From contig NC_052017.1 in assembly GCF_015832195.1 (NCBI RefSeq), forward strand, positions 52,588,652 to 52,652,651: 64,000 bases of DNA, in the 5' to 3' direction. The translations under genes were made by a program, and so were the position numbers. Each line of letters starts with the position of its first letter. Within the stretch, counting starts at the first letter, position 1. Shown in pieces: positions 26,086-38,700 of this stretch. The notes beneath the pieces are model-generated. The model was given only the letters and a program-made list of their open reading frames with translations. It was not told the origin of the DNA and made no database searches. The stretch comes from Motacilla alba alba. Taxonomy: Eukaryota > Chordata > Aves > Passeriformes > Motacillidae.

Positions 26086-26681
26086 GTTGGACTCTGTTAT
26101 CTTCTCCTTTTTCTAGTTGAGCACAAGTAGCTCAGAAGTGAAGGGTGACAACTTCTATACGTCACACCTCTGCTGTGCAGAAGGACTTTGGGAAGAATAC
26201 CATGCAGGTAGAACTGTGATGGAAAGTTAGATCAGCAGGATGTAACTGTCAAGTGAGAACTGATCAAAAAAGCAAGACTGAAGAAAATAGTTTGTTGCAA
26301 GTATTCTTAGGCTGAGAACCATAATGACTGCAACTGGGCAGAAATTTGGCCTTGCTTGTTCTCCCAAAGGCATTATACCTTACCCCAGTATTAATAATTT
26401 CAGCTTCTGACATACTGATATATGTTCTTTAGAGAGAAAGACCCTCTTTTCCGTTTGCCTCCCCCATTCACAGAGATACCTTTCATCTAATTCTGACCCA
26501 TCCATATCACTTTAACGGGATGCCGTAAAGAATGGTGGCACTGCCAAAATTGCTACACTTTTTATAGCTTAGCCTGTATGATTAAATCTCTCAGGATCAG
26601 AATATTACAGCATATAATGAACTTGCATCTTGTCAAATGAAAGGGACAGCCAAGTGACAGAAGGCAGTGGCTTAATATGAC

Positions 26682-26699
26682 ACTGCATTATAATGCAGT
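26682..26699. repeat. 18-bp perfect palindrome
   Basis: ACTGCATTATAATGCAGT is exactly self-complementary with no spacer. It contains ATGCA/TAAT half sites of POU-homeodomain type on both strands. It lies in unassigned sequence 600 bases after the CR1 fragment. Confidence 0.85.
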
Positions 26700-28930
26700 T
26701 CTGGAGAATAAAATTCAATTGAAATTATCTGGATGGAAAATGTTCGATCATATACAAGTTTTTTCCAGAAAAAATGTTGACTTGTCTGGGCTGAAGCTTA
26801 GTGGAAAAGGACAATTTTCCTTAATATCTACTCTAGGAAATTAAGACAGAAAAAGTACCTGCAATTTCTGTCCCAGTAGAAGTGTCAGTCATTCAGAAAT
26901 TGAAAAATGGGGTTTGAAAACAATTTTCAAATTACATTCATAAAGATAGTATGAACATTTAGAAAAAATAAAAATGGTTGAAGCAATAGAAAATTTTATA
27001 AATATTTCATGAATATTTTCTCCAGGTTTGTGGTTTTTTTCCTTAACTTGGATTTTGATCTTTTATTATTCTGTTGCAGCTGGGGAAAATTTAAAATATT
27101 CTAGCAGCTGTCATGCCTTATATTTTTCTGACAGACCTGAGGACTTCCATACACCCAAACAATACTTTCCTTTTATCAGGGACTTGTATACCATAAAAGA
27201 AAAAAGTAATTTGAAAAAGGCTCCAGATCTAACTGGGCAGACAAAGATACAAGAAGAAAACTAAGATTATGGAGAGATGCTTTTGTTAAAAAGGAACTAT
27301 GTATGCATGAACAAGACTGCCTTTAGGAGATAAAGAAGTGTGCAGTTATATTGAGTCACACAGACTTCATTAATTTCCTGACTCTTTTTGAAGAAAACAG
27401 CAAAAGGTCCTTTGTTCAATACAAATAATAAAATAACAAGAATTACTGCTGTGGAGAAAGGGTGGGACAGGACTCAAGACGTGGCTTCAACAATGCTCTG
27501 AATGTGTTGCTTCAGTTTTCAAGTAAAGATGCAGATGTTGAGCCTAAAGGGCAAGGTTATAGAGTGAATGCAAATGAGATTTTGTAACGGACACCTCTGA
27601 AGCAAAACCAAAACTGAAACAGATAAGCATGCTCAAATCACAAGGTAATTGCCACCCCAATTTTTACTTTTTTAAAAAATTGGCCTGTAAAACAGTAAGC
27701 CTGGTAACAATCTGTTAATCAATCTGTCAAACTGTGGGAGCACTGAATTACTGGCAAAATTTGAATGTGGCTGCCAGAGATAACAGGGGGGAGTGTGATC
27801 CAGGCAAAAAAAGGACATTTGAATGATCTCATGAAGACTTTAAAGGAAAGAGTAATTGAGGGCATGCAGCTACATGCAGCTGAGTAATAAAAAGTCAACA
27901 GAGTTTCTTCAGAGGTACTGTGTTACAGAACATCCACAAATCTATCTTTGATTTTGACAAAAAAATCCTAGAAAAGTAAGACAGGTTGTATTCAAGAAAA
28001 TGTTTGTTTTGATGCCACAATAGAAATTATTAGGAACTTTAAGAGGAATCACACTTTAAAGCTCAGTCATGTCCCAGAACAGAGTATGAAGAACTTTTGA
28101 TATTTTCAAATTTTCTCCTCTATGGTGAGTAGGACTTCTTTCCCAGTGGTTTTCTCAGGAACAAAATCTGTATATTTTAATTGAAGTCTTCAGGAACTCC
28201 AAGAGAATATAGTGCAGTGATGAAAATGGGACCTGTGATTAGTTAGGACTAACATGACTTTGAGAAGAAAAACTTTGAAAGACAGCTACAAAGGCCAGAG
28301 ATGATGGTTGCAATTATATTTATATTACTGGCAATCTAAGCTATCATCAGAAGAGACTTTAAATCCTGAATACAAAGAAGAAGTGTTCAAGAACAAAGAT
28401 GCTAATACGGACTGATACGCATCTTGGAAAACATTACAAATGCACCTGAGTTAAAAAACTCTATCCTGAAATATAAGCTCAAGAGGGGGTAGTGTTCTCT
28501 ATCTATTACACAGCACCAAACATGCCAGGGCTGATGGCACTGAGCACACAATCACTGAAATGGAAATATGTGAATTGTGACCACAGCTGGTGGATCTTAC
28601 AGACCTATGGTGACAGAGTCAATGCTTCTGACAAACTCAGAAGTCCCTTGACCCCTTGTTGACTGGCAGGAAGGATGGTGATCCAGTCTTCCCAGTGGTC
28701 TGTGCACTTTTCTCCCTAAGGTCTCAGGAGTTGTAACAGCCTGGGTCACCTTGTGAGCTCTAAGAAGCTTGATGTTCCTGCTGTGCAATCTGCCTTGTAG
28801 CACAGAAGGAGAGTTTCAAGAGTTTCAAGAAGAGCAGAAACCTTTTTTCAGACAAGAATCTCTGAAGAGAAGATTCCACAAGAGCTCAAAAATAATAAAA
28901 GAATGAAAGTCTGAAACCGAAACAAGATGC

Positions 28931-28978
28931 AAAGCCCTTGAAAATTGCTTGAAAGCCCTTGAAAAGCCCTTGAAAGGG
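28931..28978. repeat. Short tandem repeat, AAAGCCCTTGAA unit
   Basis: Three close copies of AAAGCCCTTGAA, with a diverged copy (AATTGCTTGA) after the first, make a 48-base tandem array in otherwise unique DNA. It is probably a replication-slippage minisatellite. Confidence 0.8.
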
Positions 28979-29424
28979 TGATGCAAACACCCTATGAACT
29001 GAGGGCTGCTAGACTGGCCTGATGCACCTCAGTGTGAAGTCGTCAGCCTCAGTCATCTATTTACTCTATAAGATAATTAAAGGAAGTTAAGACGTCAACA
29101 GTGAGCCTCATCTGCTTGAATGCTACAATGCAATGTTTCTTACTGCTTTGCTCTACTATCACAACCATTAGGAACATGACATAGCAGAGTGCTATCTCCC
29201 TAAATTCACCCCTGCTGTTTGGTTGGAGAGAGAGAATGAGATATGAGATATGATGTCTGTGATGCATATACAGGACAAAGAAATTTTGCTTAAAAAACTT
29301 AAACTGACAGGACAATCCATACAGACATGCTTCAAAAGTCCACCTCTTTTCTGTTGCTTTCTAAAAATTGGCTAGTGAAGCATTTGGATTCACACACAAA
29401 AAATCATACTCACGTATAGATTTT

Positions 29425-29445
29425 TATATATATATATATATATAT
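29425..29445. repeat. TA dinucleotide repeat
   Basis: An uninterrupted TA run of about 21 bases. Confidence 0.9.
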
Positions 29446-29763
29446 GTATGCAGATGTACTTACAAATGAACGTACAGAAACTGAATCAAACAAATACTAG
29501 AGAACATAAAATTTCTTAAAACTTACAATGTTGCTGGGTAATGCATTATGTTTTGCAGCATGATGCTAATGCACATTCAATTATATTATAAAGTGAAAAT
29601 GCAAATACTGAATTGAGGTCATATGGAGCAAGTTATCAAATCTAGGCACACTGAATTTTATGGATAAACACATGAATTACCTCCAGCCAAATTATAAACT
29701 GGCTAATTCTCTTCCCACTGCCTATATTTTCCTTCAGATTTGAAATGGATACAGAATTCTTTA

Positions 29764-29792
29764 TTTCCTAGGAAATAGGTTCCTAGGAACCT
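29764..29792. repeat. Twin perfect palindromes TTTCCTAGGAAA and AGGTTCCTAGGAACCT
   Basis: A 12-bp perfect palindrome (29764-29775) and a 16-bp perfect palindrome (29777-29792) share the core TTCCTAGGAA. They are separated by one base, and their centres are 15 bp apart. The TTCNNNNGAA core resembles a STAT6-type site; the pair could also be a cruciform-capable element. Confidence 0.8.
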
Positions 29793-30289
29793 TTTTGGCT
29801 GTGAGTTTTGTGTTCATGAAAGATGCCAGATTAGTGGCCTGGAGACCAAAACCCCCTTTATGCACAGAACATGGCATGTTCCAAGCAGAAGCAGTGGAAA
29901 GTCTCTTCATTCTTCCAGTAACACTGTTCAAACATCATAAATTGCTTTCTGAGGGTTACAGCATATGTTACAGAATCACACAGCATCATTTCAAGACAGA
30001 CTAGAGTGAATCAGGTAACATGGTATGTATGAAAAATACTATGACATTAAATATAAATCAAATATCTTTGAGAAATATGGATAAGCATTACGGCAACTTA
30101 TGGTTAAGCTAAGTGGACCGGAAGATTAAGTATGTTCAGTTGACATGAGGTTAAATGGCCCTCATCTACAGTTATGTATATGTCTCCAAATAATCTTATT
30201 TTATGGGTGTTCTTTCGTACATGATTTTCCATTTTTCCTAAAGCCCTTAGTACCTATTAAAACTTGAGATTCTGCTTAAATATTGAACA

Positions 30290-30450
30290 GCATGCTATTT
30301 CAATTAATATCAATTAGATGCAGAGGAGTACAAATAATTGGTAAGAGAAGTAAAAAATATTAATGAAATTCCATGATCAAGAGGTGTTAATTGCAGAAAT
30401 AAATACTTCTTGTCCCAATTAGCTTGCAAATCAGGTATAAAAGGAACACC
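30290..30450 (+). promoter_or_regulatory. Homeodomain-motif-rich block ending in a TATA box
   Basis: The block holds several CAATTA/TAATTG-type motifs (30301, 30311, 30335, 30388, 30417) followed by a consensus TATAAAAGG at 30436-30444. It lies in the gene-free flank about 11.5 kb upstream of INHBA. It could be a conserved enhancer or a promoter for an unannotated transcript, or chance in AT-rich DNA. Confidence 0.2.
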
Positions 30451-33400
30451 AGCAATACATCAGGTTAAATTCTATTTGGAATTTTTATGCCAGCAATAAT
30501 GAAAGAAAAAAGCAAACATGCATTTTAACTACTTCTGTTCTGTTCTGTATTTTTTCTGTAAAAAAAGAAAATGGGACATTGCACACGTGCTTCAAAATGG
30601 ATTACTTTCAAGATTAGCAATAACTACAGATGTTTTATGCCATAATGTACTTGTGTTAACAAAATCCGGGTCAAATGCTTTTTTTCAAACATTTTAAAGG
30701 AGCTGACTTCAATGCTCTGTTAGCACTCATGTGCTGGTTTTTAATATTTATAAAATAAAAGAAAATTCAGATCATTAGAAAAAAAACACTTAGTTTTGTT
30801 ACACTCTTCTCTGATTCCTAAAGATTCAGTTGTGCCAAACATTCTTTCCTAAGTTTACAACAGGGACAGAAAATAACAATTTATTGCACATTAGGAACTG
30901 CTTAGAACAGTGCAAATCATTTTTATTTCACCAAACCTTCCAGTGTCTCAGTATTACAATCTGAATATATTACATGGAATATAATTTTTAATCACTACTG
31001 GTAACTGCTAAAGGTTTGGTGTCATAATAGCAATAATAATAATATAGATTGCTCAGGCAGAGTGCCCAATTGGCAATGATCTGTATAAATGACCTGTCTT
31101 AATTGCTGACCAAACTTTGTAAATTCTGCTCAAGTACATTACAGGTGTCTTAGCACCACGGAGACCAATCAATACACCTTTCAAGAGAGAATACCTGTCA
31201 TAGTCACCGTATGTGGCATTTTGCCCCAGGAGAAAAAATGAAGAGGTAACGTTAATTAACAAAATGAGCAAAGCTCTTTGTATTGTATTGCAAAGGACTA
31301 ACAAACTGGTGCCTTTTCTGTTTATCAAACTATCCTTTTTTGTTTGTTTACTTGTTTGTTGCAGGGGAGAGGTTGTTATTTTTTGGGTTTACAGCTTTTT
31401 TTTTTGGAAGGTGTTCAAGTGGGAGTACAAAATAATAAAGGTTTTGGGAAAAATACAAGAATAATTTAACCGAGGGGACTGTTCGTTGGTGAAAAATGTA
31501 TGAAGCTCAAATGATTAACCTTCCAAAGAGAATGTTGATATGTAATTTTATGAGGTTTTCTAAGTCTCTACAGTAAGAGAAGGCAGAAGATAGTAAAAAT
31601 ATTTTTAACTAGCAGACAAATATGACATGCTGTCAAACTAAGTCCTGGTGTGTCTCCTTCTCTGGTGGGAAAGAATCACTTGCCCTAATGAACTAACTCT
31701 TGCTTACTCTCTACATTGCTCTTCTCAACTGCACTTCTCTTGAAGGTATTTTTGGTTTGAAAATGACTGAAATATGGAGGCAAAAGTAAAGGGTAGAATC
31801 TGTCTCTTCCTTGGTCTTAGGCAATAGGTCAGCAAACATTGACCTCTTAGCAAATAAAAAATTATGTACCCTTCAAAAAATAAACAATGAAAAAAAATCT
31901 CCTCAAAATTTAGTTTGTTTCTCTTTTTTTATACAGACAGATGCACAAGCAGACAAAATTTTATGTCATCCAAAACAAAAATGTGCAGAAAATGTACACT
32001 GGAACCTACCAATACTGGAATCACATGAAGAGAAGGAAATAGCCTCTATCTAAAACACTTCAATATACTATACTATGGATGATGATGTTTTACTATAATA
32101 AATACCACTAATGTTTTATATGGCAAATGACTTCATCTTATATGGATCCCCTGGAATGTCCCAACTTCCAGTTAAAGATATTCTCTTTCATCTCTAAATA
32201 GATTACACCTTCAATAGGTGTTTGAAATAGGCAGAGACTTGTAGCCTTGTAAAGGGGTAAAAGGGGGATGATTGGTCAGACTTGGAAAGTGAGAGCTGGT
32301 AATTATTTTCATGTGACACACAAGAGATGTTATAGCAAAGCTGACTAAAGCTGAGCATGATTTAGCCAGTCTTCTTCAACAATGATGTCACTCTGTTCTT
32401 GCTTTCTATAAAGTTATGATTAATAAAAGGGGAGGATTATTACAGTAACTTACTCTTAGTGGGCAAGGGGTGACATCAACAGCAGCTGAGCAAACTGACC
32501 AAACTTCGTTGTGTGCTGCTGAGGGGTTTTTTCTCTAGCAGTGACTAACAAGGGGCTAACAGTGTCTTACAGCACAAAGGGCCCTTGAAATGAAGGACAC
32601 TTCTGGTGGAACTTCTGAATAGGAGCTACCATTTTAACTCTTCTGCTTCATTTTACGGTTGCATGATGTTTCCTTTGGCCTGCAGCAAGTTCTTCCCTGT
32701 CTCTGTTAACGCACAAACACTCAGACTCAAAACCAGTCAAAAACGATCCCAATGGTCTTTCCGACACAAACCTGCATGATCCACATTTTCTGCCTCATCT
32801 ACTGTTATTGTGATAACTTTTTTTTCATTGCAAATTAAAGAACATCTTTACAAAAGCAGTTTATGCATCTTTGGAGCATGGATTTTACCAGCAAAAACAC
32901 AAATAAGTTAGACATGTTGTGGAGAAGCCTGAGCCTCTGGTTCATCTGTGAGAGAATGCTATGTTTAATTACTTTCTTTTTTTTAGAGAGACTTATAACA
33001 ATCCCGTTTGCTATTTAACCTCTGCAAATTTGCCCTCCCTAAAATTATACTTGGCCACCTGGAAATATTTACCAATGGAACTGAAATGCTTTCATGAAAA
33101 GCCTTCCAGTGTAAATTGAATTCTTAATCCTGTAGAATAATAGCACTTACATTGTGCAGCCCAGAATATAACTACAGGTGCTCTGAGAGAAGGTCGGATA
33201 CTTTGAGCTCTTTCCCTCAACCTGACTTTTTTCTGTGAGGTGTACAGCTTATGCACTGATAATATAAGGAGCGTATGACATTGCTTTCAACTTCTCTGTC
33301 CTACAGGCACTAAGACAACAGTTCCAAGGGCGAGCTGCAGAGGTTGGACATTACATTACCAAAATGTTTCCCAAGCTAGGACAATTCAAAAGCCTTTTCT

Positions 33401-33863
33401 GAACATTATTAACCAAAAGATAGAGCATGAAAGTTAAAAATTTTCTTATCCAACCAATAATAATGTTGTACATCTCATTTTCACAAAGACTTCTTGAGAG
33501 GGAAACAAAGTGAATTTTCTAAACTGAATCAGTGAATAATGGTCCCAGTGGTAGTATCTGAAAACTCAAGGAAAAGATGAGCTGAGAAGTAGTACAGATA
33601 CTGAAATGGTCAACCACAGACCAGTTAACTGTATTCTGAACATTATCTGTCTGAGGTTTTGTGCATCTTGGTGTTTTACATTTCATGAGTAGGTAGCAAC
33701 ATATTTTATCAAGTAGGAAGAAAAGTTTAGGAACCACCGTAGGTTCCTATTTTCATCCTGACTGCAGATTTCTTTGGTAGCCCTAAACAGCAAACTCCCA
33801 TCATCTTCAAAGTTATGACATACCTTTTTCAAAGGACTTAGTGATTAATCAGCTGATTTCCTA

Positions 33864-33884
33864 AATATATATATATATATATAT
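33864..33884. repeat. TA dinucleotide repeat
   Basis: An uninterrupted AT run of about 21 bases. Confidence 0.9.
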
Positions 33885-34811
33885 TCACACCAAGTATGCA
33901 TGCTTCAAGAGATCAGTAGTTTTTATCCCTTATACTTAGATTCACTTTTCAGTTAAAACACATTTAAAAGACAAGTTTAGATTCTGTGCAGCTCATACTG
34001 CATGCTAGCCTATTACTGAATCTCAGCATATGTTTGGAAACAACTAACTTTTTCTTCTAGGATGACCAGATTTTCAGCACCTGCCTAAAAATGTCTCACA
34101 TCTGTAACTCTGGTAATTTATGTCCAAATATATCTGTATTTTCATGTCCAAATAGCTCATTGTATGTAGAGATCAGGTATTGAAATACCTAACTTTCCCT
34201 TAAGCAGTTATTTCATGTCTGTGAGCTGGAGAGCTCAAATGAATCTACTGGGGTGGCTTTTACATAAAAGAATCACCTCCTGACTTTCACCCCTCTTTCT
34301 GAGTCAGATGTCATACAGCAATTCCAGTCTAACAGCCTGTTTCTCTTTCCAGATGTTGACATGCAGCAGAATTCCCATAAATGTTAGGACATCCAGCCAT
34401 ACCTGGGCTATTCAGACCAGCTTTGCAACTAGACAGCAGAGGCAGTCTTTCCCAGTGATTCAGCTTCGAGACTATGAGAGAGCAGCCTAATGTATACAGA
34501 AGATGTTTTCTTAACTTTTCATCTTAACCAGACCTTGACGTGATACTTCAACATCACTGGCTGAGGAAATGTTTCCAATGCCTGGATCGAAGTTAACCAA
34601 TAATCTGATACATTGTTTTTGCTCTTAAAAGCATTCACCAAAATGACTGTGAGGTGTCTGGATTAAGTTTTTACATATGACACTTTTCTCTGTTCTAGAG
34701 CAGCAGTTCAAACCCAACCTATGTCAGTTGTGATTAAATGTGGTTATTCACAAGACTTCTTTTTGTCTATGGTAGATTTCCTTTGAAATTGGTGGCAAGA
34801 GATGGGCTTTT

Positions 34812-34864
34812 CTGAAGGTGACTCAGGGTAGGAGCAGTTACATTTTGCTCTGAATCACCTTCAG
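34812..34864. repeat. Hairpin-forming inverted repeat
   Basis: The arms CTGAAGGTGACTCAG (34812-34826) and CTGAATCACCTTCAG (34850-34864) pair at 14 of 15 positions. An inner AGCA/TGCT stem (34833-34836 with 34846-34849) leaves a 9-base loop and one 6-base bulge. At 53 bases it could be a small hairpin RNA, a MITE remnant, or one copy of an ancient palindromic repeat. Confidence 0.7.
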
Positions 34865-35089
34865 GAACTTTCTTGTTCTTTCCACAGCATAGACAGCAGT
34901 GCCTCACTACCACATAAGGACACATCCTGAGTAGTCCCCCTGGTGCTTAATCTAACCCCTTTTTCTCATTCCAACATTGGCAACAACAGATGCTGTTTGG
35001 AGAGAGAATGTGAGCCTGGCTGCTCTCCGCAAGCCTATCGCTTCAAGATCCCCTGCATCTGCAATTGTTGTATTAAGGATGTTAAAGGA

Positions 35090-35765
35090 TATGTCCCTGC
35101 CTATTCCCTCTGGTAGTTTTTAATGGACCTTCTTGAGTCTTCTGGTACTGATACTGTCTGCCTCCACAGCCTCCTGTGGCAACAAATCCCAGAAGCTCAG
35201 ACTCCATTGTGTAAGCTCCGTATCTGTTTTAAATCTTCTACTAGTTTCAACGCATTCCCCCTAATACTGCAGGATTTGGTGGATAACAGTTCAGCATTCA
35301 CCTTACCTACTGTCTTCATGGTTTTCTAATCTCCAAGCACATGTTCTTTCAGCCTTCCCTTCTCCAAGCTGCCTTTCCATTTTTTGATTAAGCAGATGCT
35401 CCAAAACCCTAATAGTTTTAATGTCTGTTCTCTAACTCTCCTATGTCCTGCTTAAGATGCAGAGACCAGAACTGCAGACAACGTCCACTTTGTGGATGTA
35501 CCATATACATAGAGGTAACATGGTGCCCTCTGTCTTGCTCTCATACTATTCCTAACAACATCCAATTTTCTGTTGTCTTTTTAAACTGTCACTGCACATT
35601 ACATTTTTATGTTTGCAGACCTCTGAATGATACATCCAAGACTCATCTCTCCCTCTCCAGATACTCCTCATGAATACTTACCTGAATGTCACTTCTACAT
35701 TGGCCATTTGCTGATTTGTACGAAAGAATTCACTTCTTTCAGCTCATCTCCCACTCAAAGCAAGA
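35090..35765 (-). mobile_element. Ancient CR1-type LINE fragment, reverse orientation
   Basis: On the + strand this reads like the reverse complement of the CR1 C-terminal coding/3' region: CTCCACAGCCTCCTGTGGCA at about 35163, a CTTCTCCAAGCTG block at about 35361, GCAGATGCTCCAAAACCC at about 35393, an AGACCAGAACTGCAGACA block at about 35463, and the A-C-A-T-C-C-A-A-T-T block at about 35559. These landmarks occur in the same order in sauropsid CR1 copies. Divergence is high, and the left (element 3') boundary is fuzzy; recognisable similarity fades into unassigned sequence before 35090. No intact frame remains. Confidence 0.75.
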
Positions 35766-35769
35766 CACC

Positions 35770-38700
35770 ACAGCAGGAAGCTCTGCTGAATGTCTCCAGA
35801 ACTTGTTGAACCAAGGGCATGAGCAAGCCTCTGTGTACCCAAGAATGTGATTGAAGAAAATTGTCCTGTGGCTGTCCCTGCTGTTCTCTCCTGTGACCAA
35901 GCAGATTAAATTATTGTTCAAAGCTGTCAATTTGACTCTGACCACGTGAGATAAATTCAGTTTAAGGGGCAAAAAAAACCCAGAACTAACCCTCTCAAAA
36001 AAGAATCTGCTTTATGAGAAACATCTGAACACTTCTTTGTTGTTTTTATACTTCCTAGATGCTTGGTTACTGTCCCTGAATGGGCAGCTTCAAAGGAGCA
36101 ATTAAAAATGTGTGCATAGACACACAGTTGAGCCCTGTTTGCACACAAAAACTTTATTCTGAGCTACCTTATGTCACCCCTTTTAGAGGAGTCATCATGA
36201 GGGCATGACACCAATAAGCAGACAATGAATAAAGAAAATAACTGTTTATAAGTTCATAGTTGGCATACAAAAGTTATTGAAGAGGAACTGATATTCTAGG
36301 CAACTGGCCATCACTGCTGCCTATCAACGCTCTGTTCCCCCCACTGTTACTGGGTATTATAAAGCTCATTTTAAAAGCACTTCTCCAAGACCTGTGAGCT
36401 TGACAGGTACTATTTTGTCTTTACTGATAAAGAGGCTTAAGCCTAGTTGCTCGTGAACTTTGTAGTCTGTAAGCAGACACCAGGCAAGTAGGTATTTAAC
36501 TGTCTACATGTTACATGTTCCACCTGCACTGAGCTACAAGTATAAAATTTTAACCATAAAATGTGAATTCAAATTGGAAAGTTTAACAGAATGGAAATTA
36601 AATCCAGATTGGAGGATCTCATACCCATTCCAAAAGTTCAACTTCATACTACCAAGTTAAATCTCAAGTGCCATAACCTCAGATTTGAGGAAAAATCTGA
36701 GATAAATTCTCAAAACATAGGTAGGTTTACATTGGAACCTGGAATCTCAGGGTAATCACCAGTGCTTGTTAAAACAGTGCTGGGGCAAGGGTATGTGCAT
36801 AGAGAAGGGGAGCAGCTACATTATATCAATATATGATGACTGTTTGTTTTACTCCCCTCACTTCCCCACATGTGAAATGCTCTCAGTAATTTTTTGTGTT
36901 TCCCGGAAAATAATAATTGAAGCCTAACCCATCCCTCAGATTTAACCTGTGTCTATCTTGGAAATTAGTCCAAACATTATTTTCAATAACCCACACGAAA
37001 ACCGGTGACCATGAGAAACAAAACAGCAAGAGCTTGTTTGTCATTTTTGACCCATAGATCTCAGAAGAGAAACTGATTCCTTCAACTTTACAGATGGGGA
37101 CATGAGGTACTTGTCCTCAGCAGTTGATGGTAGAGCCATAGTACCCAGATTTCCTGGGTCCCCATCTAGATCTCTCTTCAGTAAACAGTTGTAAGCAGTC
37201 AAGCTTCCTCTTGAAATCTTCACTGCAGAATGTATTTACTTCATCACAGTGACAAAGCAGCAACCATGCAGAAGTTCAATATATACTTTTTAAATTCACT
37301 TGTTGATGTCCCCAGTATGACACTTTTGTCAGTTCTCTGCTGGTTACCCTTACAGATGGGAATATCTGCTGATGTGTGACACTGCAACTTTTCCCAATCT
37401 CCTGTACATGATGACTACCTTGGAAGATTTGCCAGTGTAATTTCTTGTTGAGTTCAGCTCAGTGAAAAGAGAAAACTTAGGAGCTTCATTCAATTCCCTC
37501 CCACACATGAGCAGATTTATAAGTAAGCAAAACTTAGTACACAAAATGTATCCCCATCATGGAGGGAGTCAAACCAAGATGGAATTGGACCTTTCAACCA
37601 GACAAAAACTGGGATCCGTTTTGAAAAGGAAAAGCCAAAACCTAAACATGAATATGTAGAAGTTAAAATAAGTAAATAGACTTTACATCCGACTTTTTAC
37701 TGATGTAACTCAATCTCTGAAGTCAGAAGATCTACCCCAATTCATATTAACCAAGGGTCGAACATTCCTCTTGCAAACAGTCGTAAATCTTTCTAAATTC
37801 CACAGGCAATGTGGAAGTACAAAGTACATCAGTGAATAATCATCTGAAAAGCTTTTATCTAAGGCACAACTTTTCCTGTCTCTTTCTGTCCATCAATGGT
37901 TTAAACTTATCCTCAGAGTCAAAGCTTTATTCAACTGACTTCTGCTCCCATAATCAGCACTAACTTCAGTGACAGAAAGAGTTGATACTAAAAACTAACA
38001 GGAGTCTGTAAGTTAAACAGTTGTGTGTGCTGTGATTTGATTAACTGTAGTAAAAGGAACATAGAACAGAGAATTCAGGGCTTGTCAGAGAAATAAGACC
38101 ACTTCCCATTATTCTGAAGTTGGTGCAATAATATGATAAAACTCCACTGACTGAAGGACAATTACATAAGAAGTTATTTTGATGTATGCTTTGAGCACCA
38201 AAGTTTTCAATAGCATGCAAATTATTTTTAGTGGACTTTCAATAATAACTTTAATTCACCTAGAATTGTTTTCATGCTACTTGGAGCCAAATGGTATCTG
38301 TCACCTGGTGGTCCTTCCCTTTGGGGTTTAATTAATTTATGTGACTCTAATAATAATCTCAAAATATCGTTGAAGACAGCATCACTCAAGATATTTTACA
38401 CATTACGGAACTGTTTCTCAAGAAAAAAGATTACTTTTGCAGTAATATACTGAAAAGTCACCTGTCAAACAAGCTGCATGAACAACTTTAGTTCTGTGGA
38501 CTACTCTCTCCAGTTACAATTTAAGTCCATACTCTCTCTATAAATTCAACAAAATTCTCTTTGTAAACAGGTTTTTCCAAAAAAAAAAGTTTTGAACAAG
38601 CTCTGATTATAACATATAGTTGTGTAATATTGCATCACACTAATAACATCATCTGTATCACCTGGCTTATGTATTCATATGCCTTGACTTTTATTTTTAA

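Larger units (their letters stand above)
26086..34800. other. Gene-free flank between the two CR1 fragments
   Basis: This is unique AT-rich sequence with no supported gene. It holds the palindromes at 26682 and 29764, the tandem array at 28931, TA repeats at 29425 and 33864, and the TATA-ended motif block near 30290-30450. The part at 26100-28600 could include further badly decayed LINE sequence, but I could not align it by eye. Confidence 0.5.

Noticed and set aside
28931..28978. Tandem repeats considered as a CRISPR-like array
   Set aside because: Units are 12 bases without regular spacers, and the genome is vertebrate.
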